The translations under genes were made by a program, and so were the position numbers. DNA of 64,000 bases. Origin: Arachnopeziza araneosa (taxonomy: Eukaryota > Ascomycota > Leotiomycetes > Helotiales > Arachnopezizaceae). This document shows, piece by piece, positions 42,638 through 54,362 of the stretch. The stretch is taken from assembly GCA_003988855.1 (NCBI GenBank), contig QYAI01000012.1:1-64000 (forward strand). The letters run 5' to 3'. Within the stretch, counting starts at the first letter, position 1, and each line of letters starts with the position of its first letter. The notes under the pieces are model-generated. The model saw only the letters and a list, made by a program, of their open reading frames with translations. It did not search any database and was not told where the DNA came from.

Positions 42638-43145
42638 CTACTTTGCTAGCTGATCTTTTCCCACCAATCCCTCAGCTTTGCTCTGGACTCCCTCCGACCC
42701 AGCAGCAGCCGCCTTCTCCTGCCTCACCAAGCCCTCCTTCTCCATGCCCTCGCATCCCGCCGCCTTCCCGGCCATCTCCTCTACCTTTCCGCCCAGACCG
42801 CCGGCTTTCGGCTCGCTGGTCCTGGCGGCATTTGCTGCCTGGGTGGGCGGGTGTTAGTCATTCTCCCTCTGTGCTCGTTCAGAGCAACGGCGTGCGCAGG
42901 AAGAACTTGTGGTGGGAGACGGACCTTCATTTCATCAAGGCCGGCTGCCGCATCTTGCTTCCCGCTCCCTTCCCATGCGTGAGAGCCGATCACTTTGCCG
43001 ACCTGTGACGCCCGGTGTTAGGGTCATTGCGGTTTGATTAGGTGGGAGTCGGAGAGAGAGAACGTACGGTCTCTTCAACGTAGCCTTTGGCGTATTGAAC
43101 GTGGCCTGAGAGCATGGATGGTGTGGTTGCGTTGGGGCCGGACAT
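42638..43145 (-). CDS. CsbD-like stress protein
   Basis: Three exons, 43145-43068, 43002-42925 and 42838-42638, each ending in phase 0, give 118 residues; the introns are 65 and 86 nt. Small hydrophilic Gly/Lys/Glu/Ala-rich protein with repeated G-K-x(2)-G-type units: VEETVGKVIGSHAWEGSGKQ, GGKVEEMAGKAAGCEGMEKE and SKAEGLVGKDQLAK. These are the CsbD-like repeats of fungal proteins often labelled mismatched base pair and cruciform DNA recognition (Hmp1). Bacterial relatives are general-stress proteins and fungal transcripts are commonly stress- or starvation-induced; the molecular role is not established. Exon borders coincide with repeat borders. Confidence 0.85.
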
Positions 43146-43753
43146 CTTGATGTTGTGGGTTGTTTATGATGGGGAACTTGTTAAACGATGTGAGAGACGC
43201 TGTTGTGGATGTTTTTAATCTCGATGGATAGATATCTGGTCATGTCGAGTTGTGGTGTTTATATCCAGGAAATCGATGACGGGGCTTGGTGATGTCATCC
43301 CTTGTGGATATGCAGGTACCACCACCCGCTCTTTCCTAACAAGACCAAATCATAATACTAAGCGGTCGTGCTGCAAATCATGTAGCCTCCTCCTGATTTG
43401 CTGTCGACATTTCATGGGAGAGATTTGGGCTGCGAATGGCTGGTTCGCCCATGCTCCCCCCGACGTCCACGAATCAGGAAGGTGGGGTCTGCAACGCCAC
43501 ACGTGGGTCAACAATAGGACGATATGGTCAACATCACCAGCATCACCAGCATCACCAGCATCACCAGCATCACCAGCATCACCAGCATCACCCCGTTGCA
43601 ACGACCACTCATTCATCTATTCAACCTGCGTGCTTCGCAGCCAAGGCAACTCATGTCCGACACCATGGGACGACCTCAACGTCCCTATATTAATCGAATC
43701 TGCTCCCCAGACGTCGCTCATCTTCCAGATTAAACGTCTCCCTTCTGTACACG
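43146..43753. promoter_or_regulatory. Divergent CsbD-like/phosphatase promoter
   Basis: A 608-base spacer between outward-facing genes. It contains a CACGTG E-box at 43500-43505 (Cbf1/Pho4-type core) and, 27 bases on, a 9-bp minisatellite. The CACGTG core is notable because the gene to the right is a secreted phosphatase-family protein, but one motif is weak evidence for phosphate control. Confidence 0.4.
43532..43592. repeat. 9-bp minisatellite (CATCACCAG), 6.8 copies
   Basis: Perfect copies begin at 43532, 43541, 43550, 43559, 43568 and 43577, plus a partial copy to 43592. It lies 160 bases upstream of the phosphatase start. No spacers alternate with the units, so it is a simple tandem repeat. 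Confidence 0.95.
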
Positions 43754-45159
43754 ATGCATCTCACACACCTCTCCCTTCCCCTGGCTCTTCTGGCTCTTCT
43801 GGCTCTTCTGGCCCTTACTTGTGCTGCCAACCCTGCTCCTCCTGCTCCGACCTTGGCGGCGAGACTTTCGTCCAACGAGTACATCAATTACACCACGCTG
43901 ACGGGCTTCTTCCTTCAAGATGAGCCCGCCACGAACCCGAGCACTTTTGACTATGTACGTTGCAAACTATCTGGCCCGATAGACTCCCGGTGGAACCATG
44001 TTTTCAAAACTAATGCGTGACAGACCGCGACCAATTTTGGTTTGATCAACCAATCTTATTCAACGGATAGTGAGGTGCCAGCTTCATATACTCAGTGGCA
44101 ACGCTTTGAGAATTATGTCTTTCGTCTCAACCGAGAGAGTGGGAGAAAGGTCCAGTACAAGGTCCTTTTCATGGGTCGTCATGGTGAAGGTTATCATAAC
44201 ACTGCTGAGAGCTACTATGGTACGCCTGCGTGGAATGTAGGAATTTCCTCTTTTTGCCTTTCAAACTCCACTACTCCCTTGTCTACCACTCCTGTCGTCA
44301 TTTAAAAGTGCTACACTCAACTGGATCTGGCCCATTGAGTTGAACAGGAAAATTCTTAGACCCTTTTCTCGCTCAACTTTTTGCATCACCATACTGCCGA
44401 GAAATCACTGAGATCACTGCTAACACAAATATCCAGTGCTACTGGTCGATTCGCGATGGAAACGCAACCGTAACCTGGGCCGATGCTCGCATTACCCCCA
44501 ACGGCGTCCTGCAAGCCCAAAAAGCCGCGTCCTTTTGGGCATCAAGAGTTACCCTCCAAAAAATCCCCCTCCCACAAAGTTACTACACTTCACCGCTCAC
44601 CCGCTGTCTTCAAACCGCCAACATCACCTTCTCAACGCTTTCTCTTCCTTCCCGCCGCCCCTTCCTCCCAACTATCAAGGAACTCTTTCGTGAGGGTATT
44701 TCAGGTCATACATGTGATCGACGTAGCACTCGGAGTGAGATCCATGCTGCTTGGCCTAAATACCTAATTGAGAATGGGTTCACCGAGGATGATGAATTGT
44801 GGAAGCCATTGGTTGGGGAGGTGAGTCAGGATCAGGATATCAGGAGTAAGAAGGTTTTAGATGATGTTTTTAACAACGATGATTCCACTTGGATTAGCAT
44901 CACCAGCCATTCAGGAGAGATTGCTTCGATTTTAAGAGGTGTGTTTTCCCTATTATCATCTACGTACTTTCAAATTCATTGGGGACTAACTTGAATGGTA
45001 GTGCTCGGTCATCAATCTTTCTCCTTGAGCACAGGAGCAGTGATTCCTGTTCTTGTCAAAGCAGAGATCCTATCAGGTACACCGCCACCTTCCACTACCC
45101 TTCCATGGACGACCATCTCGACATGTAGCACCGTCCCTCCTCTGCCTACAGCAACTTAG
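43754..45159 (+). CDS. Secreted histidine phosphatase family protein
   Basis: Exons 43754-43954, 44024-44236, 44437-44938 and 45002-45159 give 357 residues; the introns are 69, 200 and 63 nt. A signal peptide (MHLTHLSLPLALLALLALLAL, quoted in part) ends near TCAANP. The histidine-phosphatase (phosphoglycerate mutase) signature FMGRHGEGYHN supplies the phospho-accepting His. Other core motifs are YYGTPAWN|CYW, SPLTRCLQTANIT and the second catalytic His in SHSGEI. Several N-glycosylation sequons (NYT, NQS, NAT, NIT) fit secretion. Substrate unknown: branch members act on phosphoesters of sugars, phytate or others. Ends with LVKAE and a Ser/Thr/Pro tail. The CYW joint directly after AWN supports the 200-nt intron. 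Confidence 0.88.
43781..43816 (+). repeat. 9-bp repeat inside the signal-peptide coding region
   Basis: Four tandem CTGGCTCTT units (43781, 43790, 43799, and a CTGGCCCTT variant at 43808) encode the Ala-Leu-Leu core of the signal peptide. Unit gain or loss would keep frame and change hydrophobic-core length by three residues. Confidence 0.9.
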
Positions 45160-45818
45160 TTTATTTACGGTTGGTATGAGGGAGTCATGAGAAAGAAAAG
45201 TAATGATAATTTATTAGTCATGGCAGCAGCTAATTCTAATGCTATATGAATTGCTCTCTGATGAGATACTTGAGGAACCAAGACTTTAAAAAATTTTCTC
45301 GGGATTGAGTGAATGATCTGTTTCCTACCGCGGAATAATAATGCCATATGAAACCTGTTTTAATCGCCGCAAAAGAAGACAAATCGGTTATGCGCAATTC
45401 AATCCGATTTGCAACCCCTCTTTTGCCTATTTAAGAGATAGAAGAAAGTGTCTTCGAATGGCGGGGGGCGTGAAGAACCGCATGACTAGAGGGCAAATTC
45501 ATCTCCAGAGATCTCAATACAATGCTCTTGACAACGGGTGTTATGCTATATACTAACTACTGTGGTATCTTCCTCCTCTGTTCTGCTAGCCAACGATATC
45601 TAACAAGCATCAATATTTCTCTTCTCCCCCCTCGCCCTCTTCACATCTTGCTTTGCTCCAGTGGTGTGGTGCTCTCCACAGCCAAGAAAACCACCAGAGC
45701 AAGAAAAGGAACAAGAAAAGGCATAGCAATCTCCTCTCAGTATGTACCTAGCTGGAAATAAATATCTACCACCCTCCTCCGCTCGCTTCCGTTTCAGCAT
45801 TTGTATTCATAATCACAA
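45160..45818. other. Convergent 3' spacer, phosphatase/kap114
   Basis: AT-rich in its first half; open frames of up to 79 codons are unrecognised. No RNA gene is seen. Confidence 0.35.
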
Positions 45819-48800
45819 TCATGATTGCTGTGCCGCCTGTGCTTCCCTAGCAACTTCTTCCAACTTGCCTCTCTCCTCCTCTGTTAGTGCACCATACAAG
45901 CCCTCAAATCCACCTAGATTCTCCCTGCCAGCGCGGATGAAGAATTCTGTCAGGTAAGCCTGGGTCTCATCATCTCTCTGGCGCAAAAACGTTCCCTCTC
46001 CCATCCCATACGCCATTAATTCAGCCTTCGTACTACCTAGACCCAAGTCAAGCGTGCTTGGGACATCTTCCCAGCTATCATCTTCTCCTTCTTCGTCAGC
46101 GAACTCGGCAGCAGCTGCTGCGGCAGAGGAAGCGGCATTGAGTTGTCCCGAGGCAGAGAGCAGCTCCTCGATGAGGACTTTGAGGATCTTGAGGGGTGCG
46201 GGAATGATTGTGTACTGGACGGGATCTGTGAATGCATGAGTAGGTGTTGGTCGATAGAAGGAGTGGATTGACGGACTGAGTTTAGATTGAGAACGAGTTA
46301 CGATTCTGTCGGATTTGGGGATGATTTGGTCACCGCGGACCATCGTGCCGATAATGCGAGGATCGTTGAGAGTGAAGATTTTTGAGAGCGCAATAACACT
46401 ATTTCCGGTTAGCAAAGGTCAGAAATGAAGGGCGAGTGAGCTACTTTTGTCTGATTTCATCATAGCCTGCGAAGTTTATCGAATTCTCTAGCCATTTGCT
46501 TAACACTACTTGCAGGCCGTTTTGGTCGTTAATCTCAATTTGGCTCAAGAACTCAACCACATCATGAGCACCAACAAGTGAAAGTCTTGCAAAAACCAAA
46601 ATCAAAGATTGGATGAACGGAGCAGCTTCAGCTGTTGCCAGCCTTGACGCTACTGCACGAAGAAGTTGCTCAAGGTAAGGACCTAGACGTTCTTGTCCAG
46701 CCTTCTCGACAAGTTCGGCAGCAAGTCCACCGACTTCTGAAGCGGCGTTGTCTTCTATCGAGGGACTGAGGAGTTTGTCGATGATGATCAGACAGACCTC
46801 TAATCCTGAACGACCGACGTCGTCGTGCCAGGCGAATACTTGCTGGTGGTCATGCATCAGCATGTACTTGATAGTTTCAACACCTGGCCGCAAGACACCG
46901 CCTTCTGTAGTAGCCATAAGCAATCGGTTGAGTTTTGGTAGGGCTGCTGCAACATAACCCGGTGGTAGCGGCTCTGAGCCATTCTCTGTGAGTACAGTAA
47001 GCAATTCCGTTGCTAGCTCCACCAAAGGCTCATCTCCAGTCATGTTTCCAACATCAAACGCGCCTGTCAATGAGGGCAAAACCTTCGCACAAAGTGCTGT
47101 GTATGAATCCCCCTCGGACAACGAGCCAACAATATCTTCAAACGTTTCGCTAACCAACATTGTCAACTGGAAATTTGAAGCTCCATGTTTTGCAAGGACG
47201 AAGAGAAGGTCAAGAGCTCCGCTGTCACCAGATATGGTGATTCTTGTATCAATATTGATTGCTGCTCTCAACGACTCAACTAGAGTAACCAAAAGGTCAT
47301 CAGCATCTTCGAGGTCAGTCAGATCTTTTGCATATAAGAACTCAGATATAGATGAAATGATTGGAACCTGGCGATCAGCAGGGACTGTTCTTGCTTTGAT
47401 GAAGCCATGGACTCCTTTGATGCAAGCGACTTTGACCACGTCTGACTCATCGCTGTTGACGCCTTTGATAGTACGATCAAGTAAGTTGAGAGCTACATCT
47501 GGAATGCTCTGCACTAAAATCCCTGCAACCAAATATCCACGAGCTCGCAGGAGAGGTTCATCGGTCCTATTGATGGCATATTCAATCAGTCCGAGGTACG
47601 CCCCTGCTACTTCAGGAGCGACCTTCTTGTCAACGTCCAAAAAGTCATTCATGAGCTGTGTTAAGAGGAATAAAGCTGCTTCTTTAGTTCGCCACGTCGA
47701 GTTTTCCGTTGAGAATAGCATTTGGGTGTATGCTAGTAATCCTTCTAGCGCGCCTTGGTGTAGCCATTCTCCTAATTTGATGAGCAAATCCCCGCAGGCA
47801 GTTCTCGCAGTATAGTTAGCTGAAATAGATGTCTCTTCCGCCAAGAAAAGATTAACATCAAAATCCCATAAATCTTCCTCCTCCTTAATAATTTGAGCAT
47901 ATCCTACAGCCAACTTCATTACATCCATTATCCAAGGAGTGGCTGAGACCGAGGCATATTGCTGTATCTGGGTCTCCAATTCTTTTTGTACTGGTGGAGC
48001 TCTCAGGCAGGATTGCAAGAAGTCCAATTCCTCCAAAATCAAAAAGTCCAAAGTGTAAGGGAGGCCATCCGCATCTTCCAATCGACCTTGTTCGTCATTA
48101 TCAACATACATGTTTTTATACGCTTCTTGTACCAAGCTCAACTCTCCCCATGTAGCGCTAAAGAGTAGGGGGCTCTGAGGAAGCAGTAATTGAGGAAAGA
48201 CGGCTCGGATCTTCATCAACGTCTTCACCACTTGTAACTTCAAGGCGATGATACCTCTCCACAACTCCGGAGCATCGCCTGCAACGCTTTCGTAGCCCTC
48301 ATCACCGCCTTGAGGCCGTTCAGAAAGGGTCATCTTCATAACCTCCATGAAGAAAGGTGACCAAGCGGTCAAAGCTTCGTCTGCAAATCCTTTCACTTCC
48401 GGCCCATGTTCATCCTTGACCATATCCATGATGTCGAATGTGCCGCGGAAAATCGAGACGGCCAATGCCCGTAGGAGTGGTTTTCTTGCTCCACTGACTG
48501 CCACATCATAAACAACCTTCAAAATGTCGCGAGCAACAGAGAAGAACTGATCTTCGCTCAACGCATCATCGACCAGATCCGAAAGAACCTTCAAGGAGCC
48601 ATGTAGTTGCAAATCCGTTGCGTTTGGTATAATATGTAGAAGGGTTGGCAGTAAATCAGGCCATTGGTCTGGAAAGTCAACATTGGCGATCTTCGTGACC
48701 ACATAGCTGTAATATCGTGTCAGTGGTATCCCGTCACCAAATTCTTCTGGGTCGAATACCTCGCAGCCCCTCTGATCTTCCTATCCGCGTCGCCACTCGT

Positions 48801-49106
48801 GGCCAACTCCAACATGGAGCCCCTTAAGCGGTGTTTACTCTCGTCATCCAGCAGCACGATGCCGTCGTCGCCCGGATCGGCATTATTCCAGAACTTTTCG
48901 ACCCAGGACCGCAGCAGCAGCAGGGCACTCTGGCGGATCTCGGGGCTCACTGAGGCGTGCGAAGCTATAGCAGCTAGGGAGACGGGGAAGGCGGGATTGC
49001 GCTGCGCTTGAGCGAGATGCAGCTCGGCTTGCTTGCGGGGGCCTTCAGCGGGCGAGTGCGTGTCGGCGATGAGTCGAAGGAGCTGGTCCTCGCTGGTGGC
49101 TGCCAT
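45819..49106 (-). CDS. kap114: Importin-9/Kap114 karyopherin
   Basis: A nuclear import receptor of the importin-beta family; yeast Kap114 and human IPO9 carry histones H2A-H2B and TBP. Exons 49106-48760, 48706-46445 and 46398-45819 give 1,062 residues; the introns are 53 and 46 nt. The N-terminal HEATs include an importin-beta N-terminal pattern (AEGPRKQAELHLAQAQRNP; IRQSALLLLRSWVEKFW; IRGAASYVVTKIANVDFPDQWPDLL across the first splice). A long HEAT array and a strongly acidic insertion (EFADEEGEDDSWEDVPS, about 985), matching the acidic loop used by IPO9, follow. The Met at 49106 (MAATSEDQLLRLI) is chosen because upstream codons are basic leader-like and not family-like. Divergent from rev7. 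Confidence 0.93.
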
Positions 49107-49397
49107 GCTGGCCGTGGGCACGACGGCTATCAATTCGGTTTGGAGTCGATGTGGACGTCGTTGTCGTGGTGGGGAGTGGTGAAGGAATTGGCGGGGACCT
49201 TTTTTTTGGTGGTGGGTTTCCGAAGACGTGAACACGCGAGGGAGACGCAGCCTACGCGACGCGATTTCGGGCTTGTCGACACGAACGTCTATTGACTATT
49301 TACTTGCAATTCCCAAACCCACATGGCCTTGGCAAGTAAGGGCCTCATCGGAAATCCAATATCGTAACAATTCCAGCAATCCCACCTCATTCCAATC
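49107..49397. promoter_or_regulatory. Divergent kap114/rev7 promoter
   Basis: A 291-base spacer between start codons. The kap114 frame is open upstream of its ATG, which I take as leader. No clear TATA box. Confidence 0.4.
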
Positions 49398-50135
49398 ATG
49401 TCCAAGCCAATCCCCCCTCTCCATACCACCTCCGTCTCCCTCGCCCAAACGCTCACCTCTTTCCTCACCGTCGCCATCCACACCGTCCTCTACACACGCT
49501 CCCTCTACCCAAGCACCACCTTCCTCCTCACGCGGGCATACAACTTTCCCGTCCGACAATCCCGGCACCCGTTGGTGTGTCAATGGATCAATAACACCAC
49601 ATCAGCCTTAGAGCCCCTCCTCCTCAAGAGCTCGGTACGCCGTGTAGTCATAGTGATCCACAACAGCAACGCAGAAGTGATGGAGCGGTACGTCTTTGAC
49701 GTCGAGCGGTTCCCCATCGTCGCGGAGACGGAAGCATACATCGAATTCGGCACTCGAGAAGGGCAGGAAGGTCGAGAGGGCAATCCGGGACTGATGAAAG
49801 GGATTCCCAGGGCGGACATCGATGAGCAGCTGCGGGCTACCATTCGGAAGCTGACGTATTCGTGTGGGAGGTTGGATCCGTTACCACAAGGGTGCTCGTA
49901 TACCGTGGCGGTGGAGCTGAGAGATCAGGCGGAGCCGCCGATTGGCAATCCCCAACCTTGGGTCACATCAGAACCGAGTTTGCAGACAGGTGAGAGAGGC
50001 GAGAGTCAGACGATCGGAAGGGATTTAGGGGGTGTGAGCAGTGTGCCGCTAAGGTTGGTAGAGGCGGGGGAGTTTGTCCTCGAGACTTGGATTGAAGAAG
50101 GGAGAGCTAAAGCCCATGATGATAATGGTGATTGA
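49398..50135 (+). CDS. rev7: HORMA protein Rev7/MAD2L2
   Basis: A 245-residue single-exon HORMA-domain protein, the accessory subunit that joins Rev3 (and Rev1) in DNA polymerase zeta for translesion synthesis. The HORMA start is clear (VSLAQTLTSFLTVAIHTVLY, then TRSLYPSTTFLLTRAYNFPV). The core strand RRVVIVIHNSNAEVMERYVFDV follows in part, and the safety-belt region (LDPLPQGCSYTVAVELRD...PLRLVEAGEFVLETWIEE) closes the domain. Mad2 itself is shorter and lacks this N-terminal motif, so Rev7 is preferred. Short acidic tail. Confidence 0.92.
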   Translation: MSKPIPPLHTTSVSLAQTLTSFLTVAIHTVLYTRSLYPSTTFLLTRAYNFPVRQSRHPLVCQWINNTTSALEPLLLKSSVRRVVIVIHNSNAEVMERYVFDVERFPIVAETEAYIEFGTREGQEGREGNPGLMKGIPRADIDEQLRATIRKLTYSCGRLDPLPQGCSYTVAVELRDQAEPPIGNPQPWVTSEPSLQTGERGESQTIGRDLGGVSSVPLRLVEAGEFVLETWIEEGRAKAHDDNGD

Positions 50136-50688
50136 GCCAGGCCACGCGCTGTCTGTAGAAGCCTTGGGATGGAAAGGAGCCGCCATTCGGTCGAAAGAGA
50201 TCTATTGATGTCTTGATATTGCATCTCGGCTTGACGACTGAGGTGAAACTGGCTTTGAATCTCCGTTAGTTGAAGATAGCCAGCAAATCCAACTGGAAAA
50301 AGGACTTCCGAATCTAAAGAGAGGCAAGAATAGTAGTCTCAATGAGGACCTTGCTGAAGATCAACATTATAGACTTGATGTCATATCATTGAGTAGGAAA
50401 CTCAATTGAGTGCAAGAAGCTGAAGGGTACTAGCTCTTAAATCTACATCAACTTTACAAACATAGATGGAAGTCACTTTCACTCCTTCCAGTGTATCAAT
50501 TTTACCATGTATAGTGGATTAAACAAGTCTTATTCGCAGAAATAAGTTCAGATCTTTGTCCATCGAGGCTGCTTATGAATTATCCTACATTTACATCTAA
50601 CAAACTTAACGTTCGCAACTAACGGGGTATCATAGACTCCTCCAGTGCAAATGAAATAAAATATGTCCATTTATGCTTTTCACCACTC
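50136..50688. other. Convergent 3' spacer, rev7/RBR ligase
   Basis: AT-rich 3' sequence for both genes. No gene or RNA is recognised. Confidence 0.35.
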
Positions 50689-53600
50689 TCAAATTTCCTC
50701 TTCCTCGAAGGATAATTCCTGGCTAAGCTTGGCAGGTAGGAAGGCTGCATCGTTTTCTCCAACCTCAACCGGTCTTGGAATGATCGGACGCACACTTCGA
50801 GGAGAAGCTGAAGGAGGCGCAACAAACGGACCATTCGAAAGTATATTTTCTTCTTGTTTCACAAACGGGTTGTTTGGAACAGCGTTCAGTCTCGTCAATA
50901 GTAAATATTGCTGCTGTTTGCTTGAAAGCTGATCGATCTCATTTTCATTTCGTTCCACAAATTGCGGTCCTGCCATCTGCATTGCAGGCCGCTGTTGAAA
51001 ACGGTTGGGGCTCACCCATTGCAATGATCCTTCCTGTCCTACAAGCTGATGGGGTTCGAAAAACCTTTGTCCTATTGCTTGTAACCCTTGCTGCTGTCTT
51101 TCAGCCTTTTGGCGTTGGAAAAGATGGGGGTCCCATTGCAAGACTCCACCAAGGTTTTGGATTTCACGAATATCTCCTCCCATATTAATGCTCATGTTTG
51201 GTGGTTGAGGGGGCTGTGGCATTCCAGGAAACACAGGTGGCCCACGGATATATGGAAGCCGAGCTGGGGGTTCTTTAGCAATGAAAGCTTGCGCTTGAAG
51301 TTGTGCGGCTTGTTTTGCAGCTTGTGCTTGATGATGTACGTTAAGTATGTGACGTTCTGCATCAATTACGTGATGTTCTGCGTCAGGCACGAGATGCGGA
51401 CCAAACATATGAGGAGCTAAAGATCACAAACAATTAGCATCAAATCTCCGATAATAAGTCGATAAGCGTCTAGAAACGAGACTTGCTACTACAAATGAAA
51501 CGGATCTTCCTCGACAAGCACTGCCACACTTGCGGCTTCTGACTTCAGCATCAAATACATTCAAGCAATCTGATGCTTACAAAGTCAACAAAATCTATTT
51601 TATAAGAAATTGCAGCTCTTGAAAAGTAGGCAAGTGCTGGTGGTGCGATATAGGAACTAACGTTAGAGTAGTCTCCCTATCTGCTACAGGACAGTAATCG
51701 GATAGTAACCCATATCAGTGCCTCTTTCTATATAATTAGCAGGATGTGTCGAGTTGTTTAAGGATTACCCTAATAAGATATGGTAGTCCTCCTGGGATGA
51801 AAGAAATATTTTCCTGAGACCAATTCTACTAGAAAGTTTTGGCTACGCTGGGAAGGTTTTACTAACCGCGAAACATCCTACCGAAGATGTGCCCATGACC
51901 AAAAATTGCCCTCGGGTCCTTTGCTTTCCTGGCAGCGTCATCTTTAGCCACATTCTCGGACATCCTGACCTTCAAATCTTCTTCTGTATATTGTGGATAG
52001 TCAGCAAGGATTTTTGCCATAGCCTCCTTCTCTGCCTTTGAGATCTCGCCTTCGTGGCGTTGTTCAACACTCTCAAAAAGCGGGCAATTTCCTACTTTGC
52101 CACCACGGCCGGTATCATCAAAGTGATCATAGCCGCAGGACTGAGAGCAGATATAACATTGAACATTAAAGCAGCCATTTCGTGTACAGGTCATCTTGTT
52201 GCATCCCTCCTCTTTGACAAATGGGGTTGAGCATTTGTTGCATTTTCTGATGAGTGCCGCAGACATAGCTTCTTCGATTTGCCGGCGGATCGAAAGTCCA
52301 TTATCCTTTGCATGTTCTTCACAGCTCTTGGGTATGTGGGACTCTAATTTACACAGCCTGCAGCTGACTTTCTCGCAATCCGGAGCCTGACAGTGGAATT
52401 CGCGATCAATTTCAACCGGTGGATACTCCGCTGCGTATGGGCAGAAGGGACAAGAGGCAAGATTTTCAATTCCTGCAAGGCGAAGGTTTGACTCTTGTTC
52501 GTTTCGTTCCAAAGCGACTATTGTTTTCTCGTCCAAGAATTGCGCCCTGGGGTTGTTAGCTACTCTTTTTAGAGCGGTACTTCAAAGACGTACCTCTGAT
52601 CTACCATAAATCCTGCTGTACACTGGTCGGTTGACATGCAGATGAGTTCGTACTTGGACTTGCCAATCTCCTCTTCAGCATTTCGTCGAGCACAGTCTCT
52701 GCAGAACCAATGAAACGGATCGCCATCGCAGTGAACCATGCGGTTTATGGGATAGTCGGAATAGCAACAACCACATTCCCCCATCGCGCCCTCTGCCTTT
52801 GCTTTATCTGCATTCGCCTGTTCAGCAAGTTCGGTTTTTCGCTCCACCTGGCGTTTGGCCTCTGCAGCTTCTCGAAATCTTCTAGATGCCTGTAGCTCAT
52901 TCAGGACCTCGAATTTAGCAATATCATCGGACTGCGTAGATTTGGAAAGGTCCGTCATCATCTTTTCCAAGTCTCTGTAATCTTTATCGATCTTTCTCGC
53001 ACTCTTGATTTTATTGTACGGTGGATTTCGCAGATCAAATGTTCTTTCAGCCTCTTCCAGAACTCTATAGGCTGGAAACAAGCGGTGACCAGTTCCGTCC
53101 AGGGTAGCGTTGATAAAATTCATTGGAGTACGAACGAATTCGAATCCCAGGAGTTTTTCGCTACAACTGTTAGTTACAACTAACCCCCCAAAAATATTAG
53201 AGAACACGAAAGCCTGTTAATTGCCGTGATGAACACTCTTACACAAGCTAGGATCAATTTAAAGATGCCTGTAGAGCAAAGAGCTATGCCTTATGTAACT
53301 GAGACGAGAAGAATCATGGATTGATTGGTTCAACCCCAGAGAGAGAAAAAGGAAAGACAATACTCACACAAAGCTTTTGGTTCCTCTATTTTCTCCTGGA
53401 ATTATGCGGTCAACCGCGCTGAACTTCTTGATAAGCTCTTCATCTTTGTCTATTACACGCTTTCTCTTCAATGTCTTTTGATTATCCTTGATTGTAGGAT
53501 ACGGGGTTCCCTTTTCAACCTCGTCTAGGATGTGCTGGATCAGACGTTCCGAGGACTGGAATACTGTGTTGTACAGGTTAGAAACATGCTCTGGACAGAT

Positions 53601-54362
53601 ACCTGGGAAGAGGGCTGAAATCGATGCAATGCATTCATCTAGTGATCCTCGAGGAAAGGCTGGATTTTGGTAGATAGGAATTGGTGCTGCTGCTTGACCA
53701 AATTGCTGATATGGAGCGGCGTCTTGGTTAGGTGGCAGGTTGTCTCTTTGCATAATCATTTCACCCAGGGCGTTGGCGTCATCGTTCAGGTCTCCTAGTG
53801 CATAGTCATCCCAAAATTCATCAGGGTCTGGTGCGTCTCGAACTTGTGGCACGTTGGGAGAAAGATACGGAATTGGTTGGTCTTCAAAGAGTGGTGGGTA
53901 GATTGATTGAAATGGGCCAGCTGGGCCCTTGTCGATAATGAAGTTTTGGCGTTGCCTAATAGGTGGTGGCGGAGAAACATCATAGAGGTTGTCTTCTAGT
54001 TCCTCGGCTTCATCTTCGTCATCGGAGATCAGATCGATAACAATCTTTTCCTCGGGTCGGCCATCTCTCTTGGGAAGTGGGGGAGAGTTCATTCTGGCTG
54101 CTCGAGTCTTGAGTTTCTCAAATTTGGTAGTGACGGTGTCCTTGAATCGCTGACTGTTGCGGGGGCGATGGGCTAGTTCTTGTGGTTGTGCAAGATAACC
54201 GATGGCAAAGGAGAAGGAGTAGGTTCCCTTGCAAGGCTCTGGGTGTAGCTCCGCGTAAACTGGCTGGCTGTCCGTCCGGGAACGTGGTGAAGATGGAGAT
54301 TTTAATGAAGGAGATCTAGACGGTTTCCTTCTAGACGGAGGATGACTAGACGCGCTTGTCAT
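50689..54362 (-). CDS. RBR E3 ubiquitin ligase, RNF216/TRIAD3-like
   Basis: Exons 54362-53368, 53160-52594, 52546-51867 and 51416-50689 give 989 residues in consistent phase; the introns are 207, 47 and 450 nt. A SUMO-interacting motif, VIDLISDDEDE, lies at about 108-118. The RBR module follows: RING1 (CGCCYSDYPINRMVHC...HWFCRDC), IBR (CPFC...FHCQAPDCEKVSCRLC) and RING2 (KCNKCSTPFVKEEGCNKMTC), with the catalytic Cys in GCNKM at about 636. A Lys/Glu helix runs after it (about 690-745). Exon 4 encodes a Gln/Pro-rich tail ending SFEEEEI. The order with the helix after RING2 fits RNF216. Retaining the 450-nt intron stops the protein after MFRG (748 residues). An ATG at 54530 would add 56 residues; the one at 54362 is preferred. 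Confidence 0.88.

Noticed and set aside
43532..43592. CRISPR-like array
   Set aside because: Units are 9 bp and contiguous with no spacers; simple minisatellite in a eukaryotic genome.
46988..47815. 275-codon plus-strand frame
   Set aside because: Antisense shadow of kap114 exon 2.
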